DNA of 64,000 nt from PALSA-1006 sp041660815 (GTDB taxonomy: Bacteria > Pseudomonadota > Gammaproteobacteria > Burkholderiales > Gallionellaceae), in NCBI GenBank assembly GCA_041660815.1, contig JBAZVN010000014.1, forward strand, positions 32,681 through 96,680, in the 5' to 3' direction. Positions 18,740-27,586 of the stretch are shown piece after piece. Position 1 is the stretch's first letter. Every line of letters begins with the position of its first letter. A model generated the notes under the pieces. That model searched no databases. It saw only the letters and a list, made by a program, of their open reading frames with translations, and was not told the DNA's origin. The position numbers and the translations under genes are program-made.

Positions 18740-20050
18740 TCATTCGCCCAGCGCGATTCTCTGTTTGGAAAGTGCCGGATTCTGCGAGAAATAACGTTTG
18801 ATGCCATTCATAATCGCACTGGCCATTTGCCCCCGGTAGTTGTCATCGGCAAGGCGGCGTTCTTCTTCCGGGTTGCTGATAAAGGCGGTCTCCACCAAAA
18901 TTGAAGGAATATCCGGAGACTTCAATACCGCAAATCCGGCCTGTTCCACTTTGCCCCGATGCAGGGTGTTTATTCCTCCCAGCTCATTCAACACATGCTT
19001 GGCCACTTTCATGCTGTCATTAATGGTGGCGGTCTGCGAAAGATCCAGCAGCGTGCGCGCCAGATAAGGATCTTTGATCGACAAATTAACGCCGCCGATC
19101 AAGTCCGCTTCGTTTTCTTTCTTCGCCAGCCAACGCGCCGAAGCACTGGTTGCGCCGCGTTCGGATAAGGCAAATACCGAAGAGCCGCGTGCATGCGGCT
19201 TAACAAAGGCATCTGCATGAATCGAAATAAATAAATCAGCATGCGCTTTGCGCGCTTTTTCTACCCGCTTGCCCAAGGAAATAAAATAATCCCCATCGCG
19301 AATCAGCACCGCGCGCATTCCCGGCGTGCTGTCGATTTGCTCTTTAAGCTTGCGCGCGATGGCGAGCGTAACCACTTTTTCATGTGTTCCTCTGCGCCCC
19401 TGTGCGCCCGGGTCTTCACCGCCATGTCCCGCATCCACTGCGATAATTAATATTCGAGCGCTAAGTTCCGGCATTTTTTGGGGGGGAACTTTGCCGGGTT
19501 GCGCTTGGAGTGTTGTGGCAACTTGCAGTTTGGGTTCAGTGGCTGGCGGCGTTGCGGGGGAGGGGGCAGAAGTCACATTTAACGGCGGAGCTTCAGCGGC
19601 GGATTTGGTTTCGGACTGCAAGGCCAGTGCCATCAGTGGATCGACGCTCGGATAAACGTCCAGCACCAGCCGATGTCCATATTCGGCAACCGGCTTCAGG
19701 TTGAAAATTTGCGGCTTTGCTTCGGTTTTGAGATCCAGTACCAAGCGTACGACACCCGGTTTAAATGCGCTCACCCTTACACTTTTTATGAACGGATCAT
19801 TGTCTCCAACCTTGCTTGATATCTCCTTGATTATATTGCTTATTTTAACATCTTCAAGGTCGATCACCAAGCGTTCAGGATTTTTTAAAGTGAATTGTTT
19901 ATAGCTGATGCGCTGTTTGGATTCCAGCGTTAAGCGCGTGTAATCCATGGCTGGCCAAACCCGTACCGAAGTGATATTAACTTCCGCTTTTGCCATGGAT
20001 GCCCAAAACAAAAGGGTGATAAGAATTATTCGGACAGAGTGGCTAAACAT
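18740..20050 (-). CDS. amiC: N-acetylmuramoyl-L-alanine amidase with AMIN domain
   Basis: 436 aa. Signal peptide (VRIILITLLFWASMAKA), an AMIN domain (about 25-130) that targets the division septum, a Pro/Ala/Thr linker, then an Amidase_3 zinc domain with VDAGHGGEDPGAQG, the catalytic Glu region and ILVETAFISNPEEE. It cleaves the stem peptide from MurNAc during daughter-cell separation. No LysM domain follows. It overlaps tsaE by 25 nt, a gene order common in Betaproteobacteria. Confidence 0.93.
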   Translation of the reverse strand: MFSHSVRIILITLLFWASMAKAEVNITSVRVWPAMDYTRLTLESKQRISYKQFTLKNPERLVIDLEDVKISNIIKEISSKVGDNDPFIKSVRVSAFKPGVVRLVLDLKTEAKPQIFNLKPVAEYGHRLVLDVYPSVDPLMALALQSETKSAAEAPPLNVTSAPSPATPPATEPKLQVATTLQAQPGKVPPQKMPELSARILIIAVDAGHGGEDPGAQGRRGTHEKVVTLAIARKLKEQIDSTPGMRAVLIRDGDYFISLGKRVEKARKAHADLFISIHADAFVKPHARGSSVFALSERGATSASARWLAKKENEADLIGGVNLSIKDPYLARTLLDLSQTATINDSMKVAKHVLNELGGINTLHRGKVEQAGFAVLKSPDIPSILVETAFISNPEEERRLADDNYRGQMASAIMNGIKRYFSQNPALSKQRIALGE

Positions 20051-20496
20051 TTATTTCCAGTATGAGTGTGGGCAACGATATTCAGGCAACGACCTTGCGG
20101 TAAAATTTCAAAAATAAGCTCCAAGTCGGCTGAAGGTAACATCCCAGCAGCCTTTTCCGGCCATTCCACCAGACAAATATTGTCTTGATTAAATTCATCT
20201 CTGAATCCCGCTGCTTCCCATTCCTCGGCATCGCGGAAGCGGTATAAATCAAAATGGCGCAAGTGTAACCCAGCAAGGTCATATTGCTCAATCAGGGTGT
20301 AAGTCGGGCTTTTAACCCGGCCCGAATATCCCAATGCGCGCAATAATCCGCGTACTAAAGTAGTTTTCCCCGCGCCCAAATCGCCGCGCAGATAAATCAC
20401 CATCCCGGATTGCAGGGCGGGGGCAAGACGAGCAGAGAAATGTGCAGTTGCCTCCTCGTCGGGCAGGTTGATTCGGCTATGATTCGGTTTATGCAA
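20026..20496 (-). CDS. tsaE: tRNA threonylcarbamoyladenosine biosynthesis ATPase TsaE
   Basis: 156 aa. P-loop protein of the t6A37 modification complex (with TsaB and TsaD). Walker A is GDLGAGKTTLVRGLLRALG, followed by the family motif VKSPTYTLIEQY and HFDLYRF. The only start fitting the family N-terminus is a TTG at 20494-20496, which overlaps the divergent queG start. amiC starts inside its 3' end. Confidence 0.93.
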   Translation of the reverse strand: MHKPNHSRINLPDEEATAHFSARLAPALQSGMVIYLRGDLGAGKTTLVRGLLRALGYSGRVKSPTYTLIEQYDLAGLHLRHFDLYRFRDAEEWEAAGFRDEFNQDNICLVEWPEKAAGMLPSADLELIFEILPQGRCLNIVAHTHTGNKCLATLSE

Positions 20497-21570
20497 AAAA
20501 TACCACCTAAAATTGATTTAAATGCGCTGGCGCTGCGCATCAAAGAATGGGCGCTAGCATTGGGTTTTCAGGCCGTTGGCATCAGTGATACCAACCTTGG
20601 CGCAGCCGAATCTCACCTGATGCAATGGTTGGCAAGCGGCCATCACGGCGCCATGGATTATATGGCAAAACATGGCGTTAAACGTGCTCGTCCAGCCGAA
20701 TTGCTGCCCGGCACGCTGCGCGTTATCTCGCTGCGCATGAATTATTATCCAGTGCAACCGCATGATTCTATTAAAGTATTAAATGATCCTGCGAGTGCTT
20801 TTATTTCGCGCTACGCCTTGGGGCGCGATTATCACAAGGTGTTGCGCAAGCGTCTGGAAATGTTGGCGCAGCAGATTCGCGATGCAATGGAAAATTGTCA
20901 ATGTCGCGTATTTACCGACAGTGCGCCCTTGCTGGAAGTGGAGTTGGCGCAAAACGCGAATTTGGGGTGGCGCGGAAAACATACTTTGCTGTTGTCCCGT
21001 GAACACGGCTCATGGTTTTTTTTGGGTGAAATATTGGTGAGCCTGCCGTTGCCGGTCGATACCCCGCAGGAAAATCATTGCGGAACCTGTCAATCCTGCA
21101 TCACAGTATGTCCCACGCAGGCAATCATCGCGCCCTATCAGATCGACGCGCGGCGTTGTATTTCTTATCTGACCATTGAACTAAAAGGCAGTATTCCCGA
21201 AGCGCTGCGCCCGCTCATCGGCAACCGCATTTATGGCTGTGATGACTGCCAACTAACCTGCCCGTGGAATCGTTTCGCCAAGCTCACCCTTGAGCCGGAT
21301 TTTGCAGTGCGCAATGGCCTCGATAATGTATCGCTCACCGAATTATTTACCTGGGACGAAACTACTTTTCATGCCAAGCTGGCGGGTAGTCCCATTCACC
21401 GCATCGGTCACGAACAGTGGTTACGCAATATCGCGGTCGCGTTGGGCAATGCACCGGGTACGCCGGAAATTATTGCCTCCTTGCGCGCGCATGCCCATCA
21501 TCCTTCTGCGTTGGTGCAAGAGCATGTTGCATGGGCATTGCAGCGCCATACAGGCAACAATAATCCTTGA
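20491..21570 (+). CDS. queG: epoxyqueuosine reductase
   Basis: About 359 aa from the ATG at 20491; a longer frame back to 20410 runs antisense through tsaE and is not credible. QueG reduces epoxyqueuosine to queuosine in tRNA with cobalamin and two 4Fe-4S clusters. The cluster ligands are visible in CGTCQSCITVCPTQAI, RRCISYLTIE and YGCDDCQLTCPWN. A HEAT-like repeat closes the C-terminus. Divergent from tsaE. Confidence 0.95.
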   Translation: MQKIPPKIDLNALALRIKEWALALGFQAVGISDTNLGAAESHLMQWLASGHHGAMDYMAKHGVKRARPAELLPGTLRVISLRMNYYPVQPHDSIKVLNDPASAFISRYALGRDYHKVLRKRLEMLAQQIRDAMENCQCRVFTDSAPLLEVELAQNANLGWRGKHTLLLSREHGSWFFLGEILVSLPLPVDTPQENHCGTCQSCITVCPTQAIIAPYQIDARRCISYLTIELKGSIPEALRPLIGNRIYGCDDCQLTCPWNRFAKLTLEPDFAVRNGLDNVSLTELFTWDETTFHAKLAGSPIHRIGHEQWLRNIAVALGNAPGTPEIIASLRAHAHHPSALVQEHVAWALQRHTGNNNP

Positions 21571-21607
21571 CAATTTTGTCTGTCACCCTAAAATGCGCGA
21601 CCTCACC

Positions 21608-21683
21608 GGGTCGTTAGCTCAGCTGGTAGAGCAGCGGACTCTTAATCCGTTTGTCGCAGGTTCGATCCCCGCACGACCCACCA
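21608..21683 (+). tRNA. tRNA-Lys (anticodon CTT), prophage integration site
   Basis: 76 nt including encoded CCA. Acceptor GGGTCGT/ACGACCC, D arm GCTC..GAGC, anticodon loop CTCTTAA with CTT at positions 34-36, T loop TTCGATC. It keeps its full sequence because the prophage att core restores the 3' half. Confidence 0.97.
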
Positions 21684-21703
21684 ATAAGAATAAGGCTTCC
21701 AGC
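21639..21703 (+). repeat. attL: 65-bp att core repeat
   Basis: Identical to 63936-64000 over 65 bp. The identity starts at the anticodon loop of tRNA-Lys, covers the 3' half including CCA, and continues 20 bp past the gene. It may extend beyond the window at the right copy. The integrase gene is 61 bp away. This defines the left prophage junction. Confidence 0.95.
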
Positions 21704-21719
21704 GATGGGGGTTTTATCG

Positions 21720-21753
21720 TTTCAGTCCGCAATTCTAGTTTCAGTCCGCAATT
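21720..21753. promoter_or_regulatory. candidate integrase arm-type sites, left (two direct repeats)
   Basis: TTTCAGTCCGCAATT occurs at 21720-21734 and 21739-21753, spaced 19 bp, between the att core and the integrase stop. The same core recurs near the other end (63824-63836, and inverted at 63881-63894). Position and repetition fit arm sites for a tyrosine recombinase. Binding is inferred. Confidence 0.65.
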
Positions 21754-21764
21754 CCAGAAAATTA

Positions 21765-22826
21765 CTATCTAGTTGGACTGACTTTTTGCCCTCTTCTTTG
21801 CCTCACATAATGCTCTGTCATCGCCATACTTTCGTGGCCAAGCTGTTCCTGTGCGGCGCGCATTCCATCACTATCTGCCTTGTCAGTTCCGGCTTTTGCC
21901 CGTAGATCTCGAAATTGAAATGCTTTAATAGCTTCAGCTAAATCAGGATGGGCTTTTGCGGCGGCGGTTCGGGCTCTATCGAATCTTGAGCGCAGGGCGA
22001 ACTCGGTAAGGGCTCGGCCAGTCTCTGTACAGACCAGCGCGAGGGTGTGGATTTTGTAACCCTCTTTGCGTTTTTTGATCCGATCGATCAAGCTGGCCAA
22101 CTCGCCGACCACTTCGATGCGCAGTTTTTTCCCCGTTTTATTTTGCTGCACTACCAGATGCCCATCACGAATATCGGTGATGCTCATCGATAAGGTATCA
22201 GCAGGTCGCTGTCCGGTAAGATAGGCAAGGTCTAGTGCATCGCGTAGAGCAATTCCTGATGCATCCCATACCGCCTCTAGCACTGCGTCTTCAATATAGA
22301 TATCTCGCCCTGGTTCGCTGAATCCTTTAATTCCCGCGCAAGGATTTGGCTTGTCGGTCAATCCCCACGCTCTAGCCATATTCCAGATGTGAGAGAAGAG
22401 CGCCTTCTCACGGTTCGCACGTGTCTTTGCGGTTTGTCCACGCAGATCAAGGTATTGACGGATATGACCAGGCTTAATGGATTCCAGTGGTGCAGGCGTG
22501 GCATTAAAAAATTGCAGTAAAAAATCTAATTCAATTAGATTATCACGTTGAGTTCGTGCCGCTTTTTTAGGAATAACATCACGGACGTATCGATCCGATA
22601 CTGTTTTAAAAGTAAGCAGCTTGCTCGCCTGCTCCGGTTTATCTTGTTCGAGCTCCGCCCATTTACGTACAGCTGCAGTGTATTCGTTGCCGAGCGGTAT
22701 CTCTTTGCGCGGCTTTCCGCCGGCATCGTAGTAATACCAAATCACGCCGCCCGCTTTTGCGCGCGCACGCATCTTTGGCGGCAGGTTTAAGTTTTTGCTC
22801 GGTCTTCTTCCCATAGTGGCGGCCAT
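21765..22826 (-). CDS. int: phage integrase, tyrosine recombinase
   Basis: About 353 aa from the ATG at 22826 (other in-frame ATGs at 22847 and 22814; the family start usually resembles MGRRPSKN). N-terminal arm-binding part, core-binding domain around residues 70-170, catalytic domain with Arg in LTGQRPADTLSM, FRDLRAKAG at the HxxR position (Arg where His is usual), and LGHESMAMTEHYV with the catalytic Tyr. It catalyses site-specific integration into tRNA-Lys. Last gene of the leftward early operon. Confidence 0.93.
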   Translation of the reverse strand: MAATMGRRPSKNLNLPPKMRARAKAGGVIWYYYDAGGKPRKEIPLGNEYTAAVRKWAELEQDKPEQASKLLTFKTVSDRYVRDVIPKKAARTQRDNLIELDFLLQFFNATPAPLESIKPGHIRQYLDLRGQTAKTRANREKALFSHIWNMARAWGLTDKPNPCAGIKGFSEPGRDIYIEDAVLEAVWDASGIALRDALDLAYLTGQRPADTLSMSITDIRDGHLVVQQNKTGKKLRIEVVGELASLIDRIKKRKEGYKIHTLALVCTETGRALTEFALRSRFDRARTAAAKAHPDLAEAIKAFQFRDLRAKAGTDKADSDGMRAAQEQLGHESMAMTEHYVRQRRGQKVSPTR

Positions 22827-22827
22827 G

Positions 22828-23058
22828 TTACGCTGCCCTGTGCTCAAACTGCAACAACGTGGGCTTCCACTCTACTAATTGTATGCCGGGCTGCTCTTTC
22901 CCACCCTCAACTGCAGAGCGCGTTACAACAGGCCTGCCACATCCATTAACACGAAATGCGATACCCATAGTGCGCAGTTGAGCGATCTGCCGAGCTTTAA
23001 TTGCGTAGCCGGTCAGCTCGCGCAGTTCATCGGCGGAAAGGAAGAGCGGGGCGATCAT
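22828..23058 (-). CDS. DUF4224-like small protein next to integrase
   Basis: 76 aa. The start FLSADELRELTGYAIKARQI is the recognisable opening of DUF4224 proteins, which lie beside phage integrases and are plausible excisionase-like DNA binders (role inferred from position). Its ATG overlaps the preceding stop by the ATGA arrangement and its stop abuts int, so the genes are translationally coupled. Confidence 0.75.
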   Translation of the reverse strand: MIAPLFLSADELRELTGYAIKARQIAQLRTMGIAFRVNGCGRPVVTRSAVEGGKEQPGIQLVEWKPTLLQFEHRAA

Positions 23059-23438
23059 AACTCTCGATCCGTGGCGCTACTTTCGATGCCGAGGTAGATA
23101 GCGTGCTCATCCTGCAATACAACAAGGCGGCGGTAGTGCACGATCATGCTCAAATAGAGAGCGTTTGCCGCGACGACGAACAGGCCGCCGTAGAAGCTTA
23201 GCGGCTGCTGTAGGGCGGAGTAGTAGTAGGGGTTCCATAGACCCCATAGGGTAAAGAAGCCGATGCTGAGCATAGAGACGCCGCGCACTTCTTGGTGCTC
23301 GCGCAGTACGCGGCAATGGTTGAGCACGAAAAATCCAGCGGACAACTCGAAGGTGCCATTGATTGCATCCTCGTCGATCGCGGCGATCAGGCTGGCCAGC
23401 AGCGCATAGACGGCGGTGAGGGAGTCGAGTGGCATCAT
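23055..23438 (-). CDS. phage small membrane protein
   Basis: About 127 aa from the ATG at 23438, which overlaps the upstream stop (ATGATG); a longer frame to 23516 would run inside that gene. It contains hydrophobic helices around YALLASLIAAI, MLSIGFFTLWGLWNPYYYS and LFVVAANALYLSMIV, so it is likely an integral membrane protein with three helices. No family recognised. Its place in the early leftward operon suggests a moron or exclusion role, but nothing proves it. Confidence 0.6.
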   Translation of the reverse strand: MMPLDSLTAVYALLASLIAAIDEDAINGTFELSAGFFVLNHCRVLREHQEVRGVSMLSIGFFTLWGLWNPYYYSALQQPLSFYGGLFVVAANALYLSMIVHYRRLVVLQDEHAIYLGIESSATDREL

Positions 23439-24067
23439 GGCCGGATACTCGGGAACTCGATCACCCACACCCATGGGTTGGCATCCCAGGAGCCGGGGCC
23501 GTTGATGGATTCCCAAAGAGTTCTATAACTATCAATCGGATTAATTTGTGCGTGGGAATTGGATAGGTAATCACGCCACATCATCCCATCATGGCTGCGT
23601 TGTATGCCTTCGGTTATTGCATCTGCTCTGCTGATATTCTGCAGTCGCTCTACTCGAACATCGGTTACCCCGAGCAGGATGCGCGATGCTTCTCGGTATG
23701 TCCCATTTGAAAGCAGCTTTCCAAGTGGCGCTGGCGCAAGCCTTGATGGGTACGGAACCGTGTCGATAGACTTGTCGGCCTGATATTCAATATCTATCTC
23801 TCGGATTCCACCGCGAACTGACAGTACGCGCGCAGATTCTCGTACCCATAGGCGGTCACCTTCCCACGCCTTTCCGTATGGGCAATTCCCGAAGAATGGC
23901 GCACCTTCGCGAAACGCTGTTTCACTACTGGCTCTATATTTTGGTAAAACATACCACGCACCGTCTATCTCCGGCTGCGGCCTCATGATGCGCCGCGTCT
24001 GTGTTTTTGATCCATCCAGCGTGGCACGCACCATCTCGGTGTTCATTGGGATTGGGCGCTCTATCAT
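23435..24067 (-). CDS. phage ASCH/PUA-like protein
   Basis: 210 aa. The opening MNTEMVRATLDGSKTQTRR and the later DVRVERLQNISRADAITEG plus WDANPWVWVIEF match a widespread phage protein with an ASCH (PUA-like) fold, known as an RNA-binding type fold. Molecular role unknown. It overlaps the genes on both sides by 4 nt within the early operon. Confidence 0.7.
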   Translation of the reverse strand: MIERPIPMNTEMVRATLDGSKTQTRRIMRPQPEIDGAWYVLPKYRASSETAFREGAPFFGNCPYGKAWEGDRLWVRESARVLSVRGGIREIDIEYQADKSIDTVPYPSRLAPAPLGKLLSNGTYREASRILLGVTDVRVERLQNISRADAITEGIQRSHDGMMWRDYLSNSHAQINPIDSYRTLWESINGPGSWDANPWVWVIEFPSIRP

Positions 24068-24483
24068 GCAGCCTCCCCAACGCTAACGCGCCGATGCACT
24101 TCCTCCAGGGCGGCAGTGATCTGCTGCCGGGTGCAGAAGCTGATCTGCTCATCGTGAATATTTAGTGCAGCTTGCAGTATGCGGATGCCTTCACCGTCCA
24201 ATGCCCACTTACCAGTGCGCTCGGCGCGTTCTCGGCTGCGGAGCATGGCTTCCTGCGCAAGCAGGACGGTCTGGAGCGCAGGTGCGGCGATGCCGATTTC
24301 ACAAAGGATCATTGCTACATTAAGAGTACATGCCAGCGTGCTCCACGCCTGTTCGCTGCCATGGCCGGTGAGCAAGGCTTGCAGGCTGACGCGGTAGGCG
24401 ATGCCAAGGTCACGGGTCTGATCATCATCCAGCCTGGCGTGTTGGCTGAGAAAATACAACGGGTTGATAAGGCGCTTATTCAT
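24064..24483 (-). CDS. phage protein of unknown function
   Basis: 139 aa, mostly helical, no cysteine clusters or membrane segments. MNKRLINPLYFLSQHARLDDDQTRDLGIAYRVSLQAL reads like proteins found near ParB-like genes in betaproteobacterial prophages. GGAAG precedes the ATG. It lies 53 nt after the ParB-like gene and overlaps the ASCH-like gene. Confidence 0.6.
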   Translation of the reverse strand: MNKRLINPLYFLSQHARLDDDQTRDLGIAYRVSLQALLTGHGSEQAWSTLACTLNVAMILCEIGIAAPALQTVLLAQEAMLRSRERAERTGKWALDGEGIRILQAALNIHDEQISFCTRQQITAALEEVHRRVSVGEAA

Positions 24484-24536
24484 AGTGCTTCCCTTCGCGT
24501 TCTACAAAAGCCGCCGCGCGGCTTTTCAATTCAATA

Positions 24537-26423
24537 CTAAGCCGCGACAGCGGCTTTCCTTTTGGTTTTTTCCGTAGTTTTAGGTATAGCGCCTACAGGA
24601 AAAGGCCAATCATCTTTCGCGGGCGCAGCCTTGGTTTTTTTTGCAGGTTTATCCGGCGCTTGCGCAGCAGGAGTGGGGGTAGAAGCGGTTTTGGCTTCAA
24701 CTTTTTTCTCTTGATCTGGGGGAGTTTTACGGGATGAGACTGCTTTTTTGGCCTGCTTTATTTCAGCCGCAACTTCTTTTTCGATTTGCTTGGCGTCGAT
24801 GCATAACGGGCCGGCGATGGCCAGCATTTGATCAGGGCGGTGATCCATGTTCCACTGAGTGACATTAAGTTCAGTAGACATAAGGCAGTCAATACATAGT
24901 AAAAATTGCTCTCCAACTGAAAGCTCACTGATCCTCGACTTAAGAATTTCGACGACATCATCATCTACCACATGAGGATAATATAACTGGGAAACGGAGA
25001 GCGCTGTATCGTTATTCATAAAGTTTTCAAAACAAGTCTCGGCAAGTACTTTGTACAATATGTCAGGAACATACGGAGGGACTTGGGACATTCCGTTCTT
25101 GATTTTGTTATGCAGCTCCATGAACAGGCGTTTTCGGGTGGCTTGCGTTAGCTCAAGTTTCGCTTTAATTTTATCCTGCGCTTTTTGATTCTCGATAGCA
25201 GCCGTGCTTTTTGCCGCACCCTTCGGAGTAATTTCAAACCCTGCCTCACGTAGCGCTTTAATCGCGTCTTCAATTTTTACGGTCGGAATAAATTCTTTGT
25301 TGTGCGGGTTTTCGATTAATGTTTTTTGCACTTTGGTATTGGTTGATTCCAGCGCGGATTCCCATGTGCGATTTTCTGCGTCACCGGGAATGATGCTATC
25401 CAATTTTGCATATCCGCTATCAGCATCCGGCCCCGGGTGACTACTCCAAGTTGGGTTGGGAATTAGTTTTTTAGCTGTTTTGCCAATGATCACGATATCG
25501 CCATTTTCTTCGGCCTGTTTTTGGATGGACAAAATGTGCGCGGTCTTTTTCATGGCAAAACAAACCGTATTCGTGCACACGTCTGCGCTGCCTACATCGT
25601 CAAACAATTCAGGCTGATTGCCGGTGCGACTAACGCAGTCAGTACATGCGCCTATCTTGTTGATTAAATTAGCATCTTTAATATCAAAGATGGCGCGATT
25701 CAAGCTTGTCATGTACTCGCTTTGCAACAAGTCTTTGGCTGCGCGATATGACATTATCTTGTCGCCGGACTTAAAGTTTTGCGAGTTGTAGTCGGCCTTC
25801 GCGGTGATCTGTTTGACAGCTTGAATTTGCAACTTATGAACCGGTATTCGCGCAATCAATAAAGCGGTGCTGGCGTCCAGTTCGCCTTGATAAAATGCCT
25901 CGCGTGCCTCCTGGCATAGGTCTGTAAATTTCAGGCGGGCATAAATATACGCTTTGCTTTTGCCGATCTCGGCAGCAAGGCTATCAGCCGTTGCGCCGTG
26001 ATCCTTCATTAACTTGGCGTAACCATCAGCCTCTTCAAGCGGATGTAGATCATCGCGCTGCAAATTTTCGATGACCTGGGCATGCAACACTTGCAAGTCA
26101 GTAAGTTCGCGCACAAAGCACGGCATTTCAATCAGGCCTGCCAGCTTGGCGGCACGATAGCGGCGCTCACCCGCGACCACCTCGAATTTTGCGTAGGGAC
26201 CCACGGGGAATGGCCATGAATCCGTTTTTTTGGGTGCGGCGCTAATGGCCCGCACAAGGATCGGTTGCAGCACGCCTTGCGATTTAATCGAGTCGGCCAA
26301 CTCTTTTAATTTTCCGTCATCAAACCGTTTGCGTGGGTTTGTTGGCGAAGGAAAAAGATCGGTAATGGCAAGCCATTGGATTCCTTCTTTTTCAATGATT
26401 GCGTCGGGCGTTGGTGCGTTCAT
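24537..26423 (-). CDS. ParB/RepB/Spo0J-like phage protein
   Basis: 628 aa. The N-terminal ParB nuclease-like domain has LFPSPTNPRKRF, SIKSQGVLQPILVR and FEVVAGERRYRAAKLAG (box with GERR). A helix-turn-helix follows (ATADSLAAEIGKSKAYIYARL). Next comes a Cys-containing region (GACTDCVSRTGN, SADVCTNTVCF) and a Lys/Ala/Pro-rich tail. The motif WPFPVG occurs twice, near residue 68 and near the C-terminus. It may bind phage DNA. Its start overlaps the reverse transcriptase stop (ATGA), with AGGAG just upstream. Confidence 0.8.
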   Translation of the reverse strand: MNAPTPDAIIEKEGIQWLAITDLFPSPTNPRKRFDDGKLKELADSIKSQGVLQPILVRAISAAPKKTDSWPFPVGPYAKFEVVAGERRYRAAKLAGLIEMPCFVRELTDLQVLHAQVIENLQRDDLHPLEEADGYAKLMKDHGATADSLAAEIGKSKAYIYARLKFTDLCQEAREAFYQGELDASTALLIARIPVHKLQIQAVKQITAKADYNSQNFKSGDKIMSYRAAKDLLQSEYMTSLNRAIFDIKDANLINKIGACTDCVSRTGNQPELFDDVGSADVCTNTVCFAMKKTAHILSIQKQAEENGDIVIIGKTAKKLIPNPTWSSHPGPDADSGYAKLDSIIPGDAENRTWESALESTNTKVQKTLIENPHNKEFIPTVKIEDAIKALREAGFEITPKGAAKSTAAIENQKAQDKIKAKLELTQATRKRLFMELHNKIKNGMSQVPPYVPDILYKVLAETCFENFMNNDTALSVSQLYYPHVVDDDVVEILKSRISELSVGEQFLLCIDCLMSTELNVTQWNMDHRPDQMLAIAGPLCIDAKQIEKEVAAEIKQAKKAVSSRKTPPDQEKKVEAKTASTPTPAAQAPDKPAKKTKAAPAKDDWPFPVGAIPKTTEKTKRKAAVAA

Positions 26424-27535
26424 AGTGGTCTCCTGTAAATTTTAGTTAAGTCCCCGCTAATGCAATGTCCGCGATAGCGAAGTAAATTTGATAGTGCTGC
26501 TCTTTGGTGATGGCTATGCGATGCTTGTCTCAGCAGGCCGTAGTAGCTGTTGGCGGTCTCGTACAGGTCCGCCGCATCGATGTCGCGGACTCTTCGCATC
26601 GCGGCCTTCACGGTGCGCGGACGGGTGACGCGATGCCACGGTCGGATAACTTGGCCAACAAAATCTACACCGCGATCGATTGGCTGCAGAATGGTTTTGC
26701 TGGGATTGATGCGGGCGTGCAATTTGTCACACAAAAACCGCTCAATCTCCCACTTCGCCGCATTCAGCCATGAGGGCGATTCATGCAGGATTAGGAAGTC
26801 GTCCACATAGCGGATGTAGTGCTTGGCTTGCAGCTGGTGCTTGCAGAATTGATCCAGCCCGTTTAGATAAATATTCGCAAAGAACTGGCTGCTCAAGTTG
26901 CCGATGGGCAGGCCGAGATATGCCGGGTGATTGGTGAGGCGCTTGTGATTTGGAACTAAATCGAGCATGCCTGGCTTGCCGCGCAGCTCGTAATTCAGAC
27001 GTGGATCATGAAACAGGATTAGGTCAGCGAGTTGCAACCACCATGCTTCGGTAACGCGCTTGGCGATCAAGTCATGCAGGATATTTTTATCGATGCTGAC
27101 GAAGAAGTTAGCTAAGTCCAGCTTCAGGTAATGCGCTGGCCGGCTCCAATTCTGCGTGATACTGCGCACCTTCGCTTCCAGCCGTTTAGCACCATAGAGC
27201 GTGCCGCGACCGGGAATGCAAGCGCAACTATCTACAATGAAGCTGGCATGAAAACGCGGTGCGATACGGTTATAAAGCAGGTGATGCACGATGCGATCGC
27301 GGAAGTCAGCAGCCCAAACTTCACGCGGCTTTGGTCTGGTGATGACGAAGCAAATGCTTTTGCCGGGGCGATATATTCCATTACGCAGCTCATCGTCAAG
27401 CTGGCATAGGTTGCGCTCAAGGTTGATCTCGAATGCAAGGGCGCTACGTCTACGACGCTTTGCTTTGCGGCAGTCAAGATAGGCTTGTACTAGGTCTTCA
27501 AAAGTAAAAGGTGCGCCCGCTTGGACTCGAACCAA
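26420..27535 (-). CDS. DGR reverse transcriptase
   Basis: 371 aa if started at the TTG at 27535. Family-like sequence begins at PFTFEDLVQAYLDCRKAKRR. No ATG, GTG or CTG fits; the ATG far upstream (27934) would translate the template repeat. RT motif A is KLDLANFFVSID (about 138-149). Motif B is GLPIGNLSSQ, with the GxxxSQ form typical of DGR enzymes (about 211-217). Motif C is YIRYVDDF with YVDD at 243-246, then GVDFVGQVI. It copies the template RNA with errors at adenines to diversify the two target genes. It is coupled to the ParB-like gene downstream. Confidence 0.93.
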   Translation of the reverse strand: MVRVQAGAPFTFEDLVQAYLDCRKAKRRRRSALAFEINLERNLCQLDDELRNGIYRPGKSICFVITRPKPREVWAADFRDRIVHHLLYNRIAPRFHASFIVDSCACIPGRGTLYGAKRLEAKVRSITQNWSRPAHYLKLDLANFFVSIDKNILHDLIAKRVTEAWWLQLADLILFHDPRLNYELRGKPGMLDLVPNHKRLTNHPAYLGLPIGNLSSQFFANIYLNGLDQFCKHQLQAKHYIRYVDDFLILHESPSWLNAAKWEIERFLCDKLHARINPSKTILQPIDRGVDFVGQVIRPWHRVTRPRTVKAAMRRVRDIDAADLYETANSYYGLLRQASHSHHQRAALSNLLRYRGHCISGDLTKIYRRPL

Positions 27536-27586
27536 GGGCTGTCGGATATGAAGGCCCGACTGTTCTACCGTTGAACTACAGCGCGC
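27510..27586 (-). ncRNA. tRNA-like element between template repeat and RT
   Basis: On the minus strand, D arm GTTC/GAAC with loop AACGGTA and T arm CTTGG/CCAAG with loop TTCGAGT are perfect. The anticodon stem GTCGG/CCGAC holds, but the loop is 10 nt (8 if a G-T pair forms), containing CTTCATA. The acceptor GCGCGCT against CGGGCGC has two mismatches, there is an extra base before the D arm, and only ACC follows. So it is tRNA-like rather than a normal tRNA. Its 3' half overlaps the RT start. If it decodes, UCA (opal) is the most natural anticodon, but I doubt charging. Confidence 0.65.

Noticed and set aside
21290..21772. plus-strand ORF crossing queG, tRNA-Lys and att
   Set aside because: Out of frame with queG and reading through the tRNA; the peptide is typical of translated tRNA.
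27510..27586. functional opal-suppressor tRNA (UCA anticodon)
   Set aside because: The loop is 8 or 10 nt, the acceptor has two mismatches, there is an extra base before the D arm and no CCA; I call it tRNA-like only.
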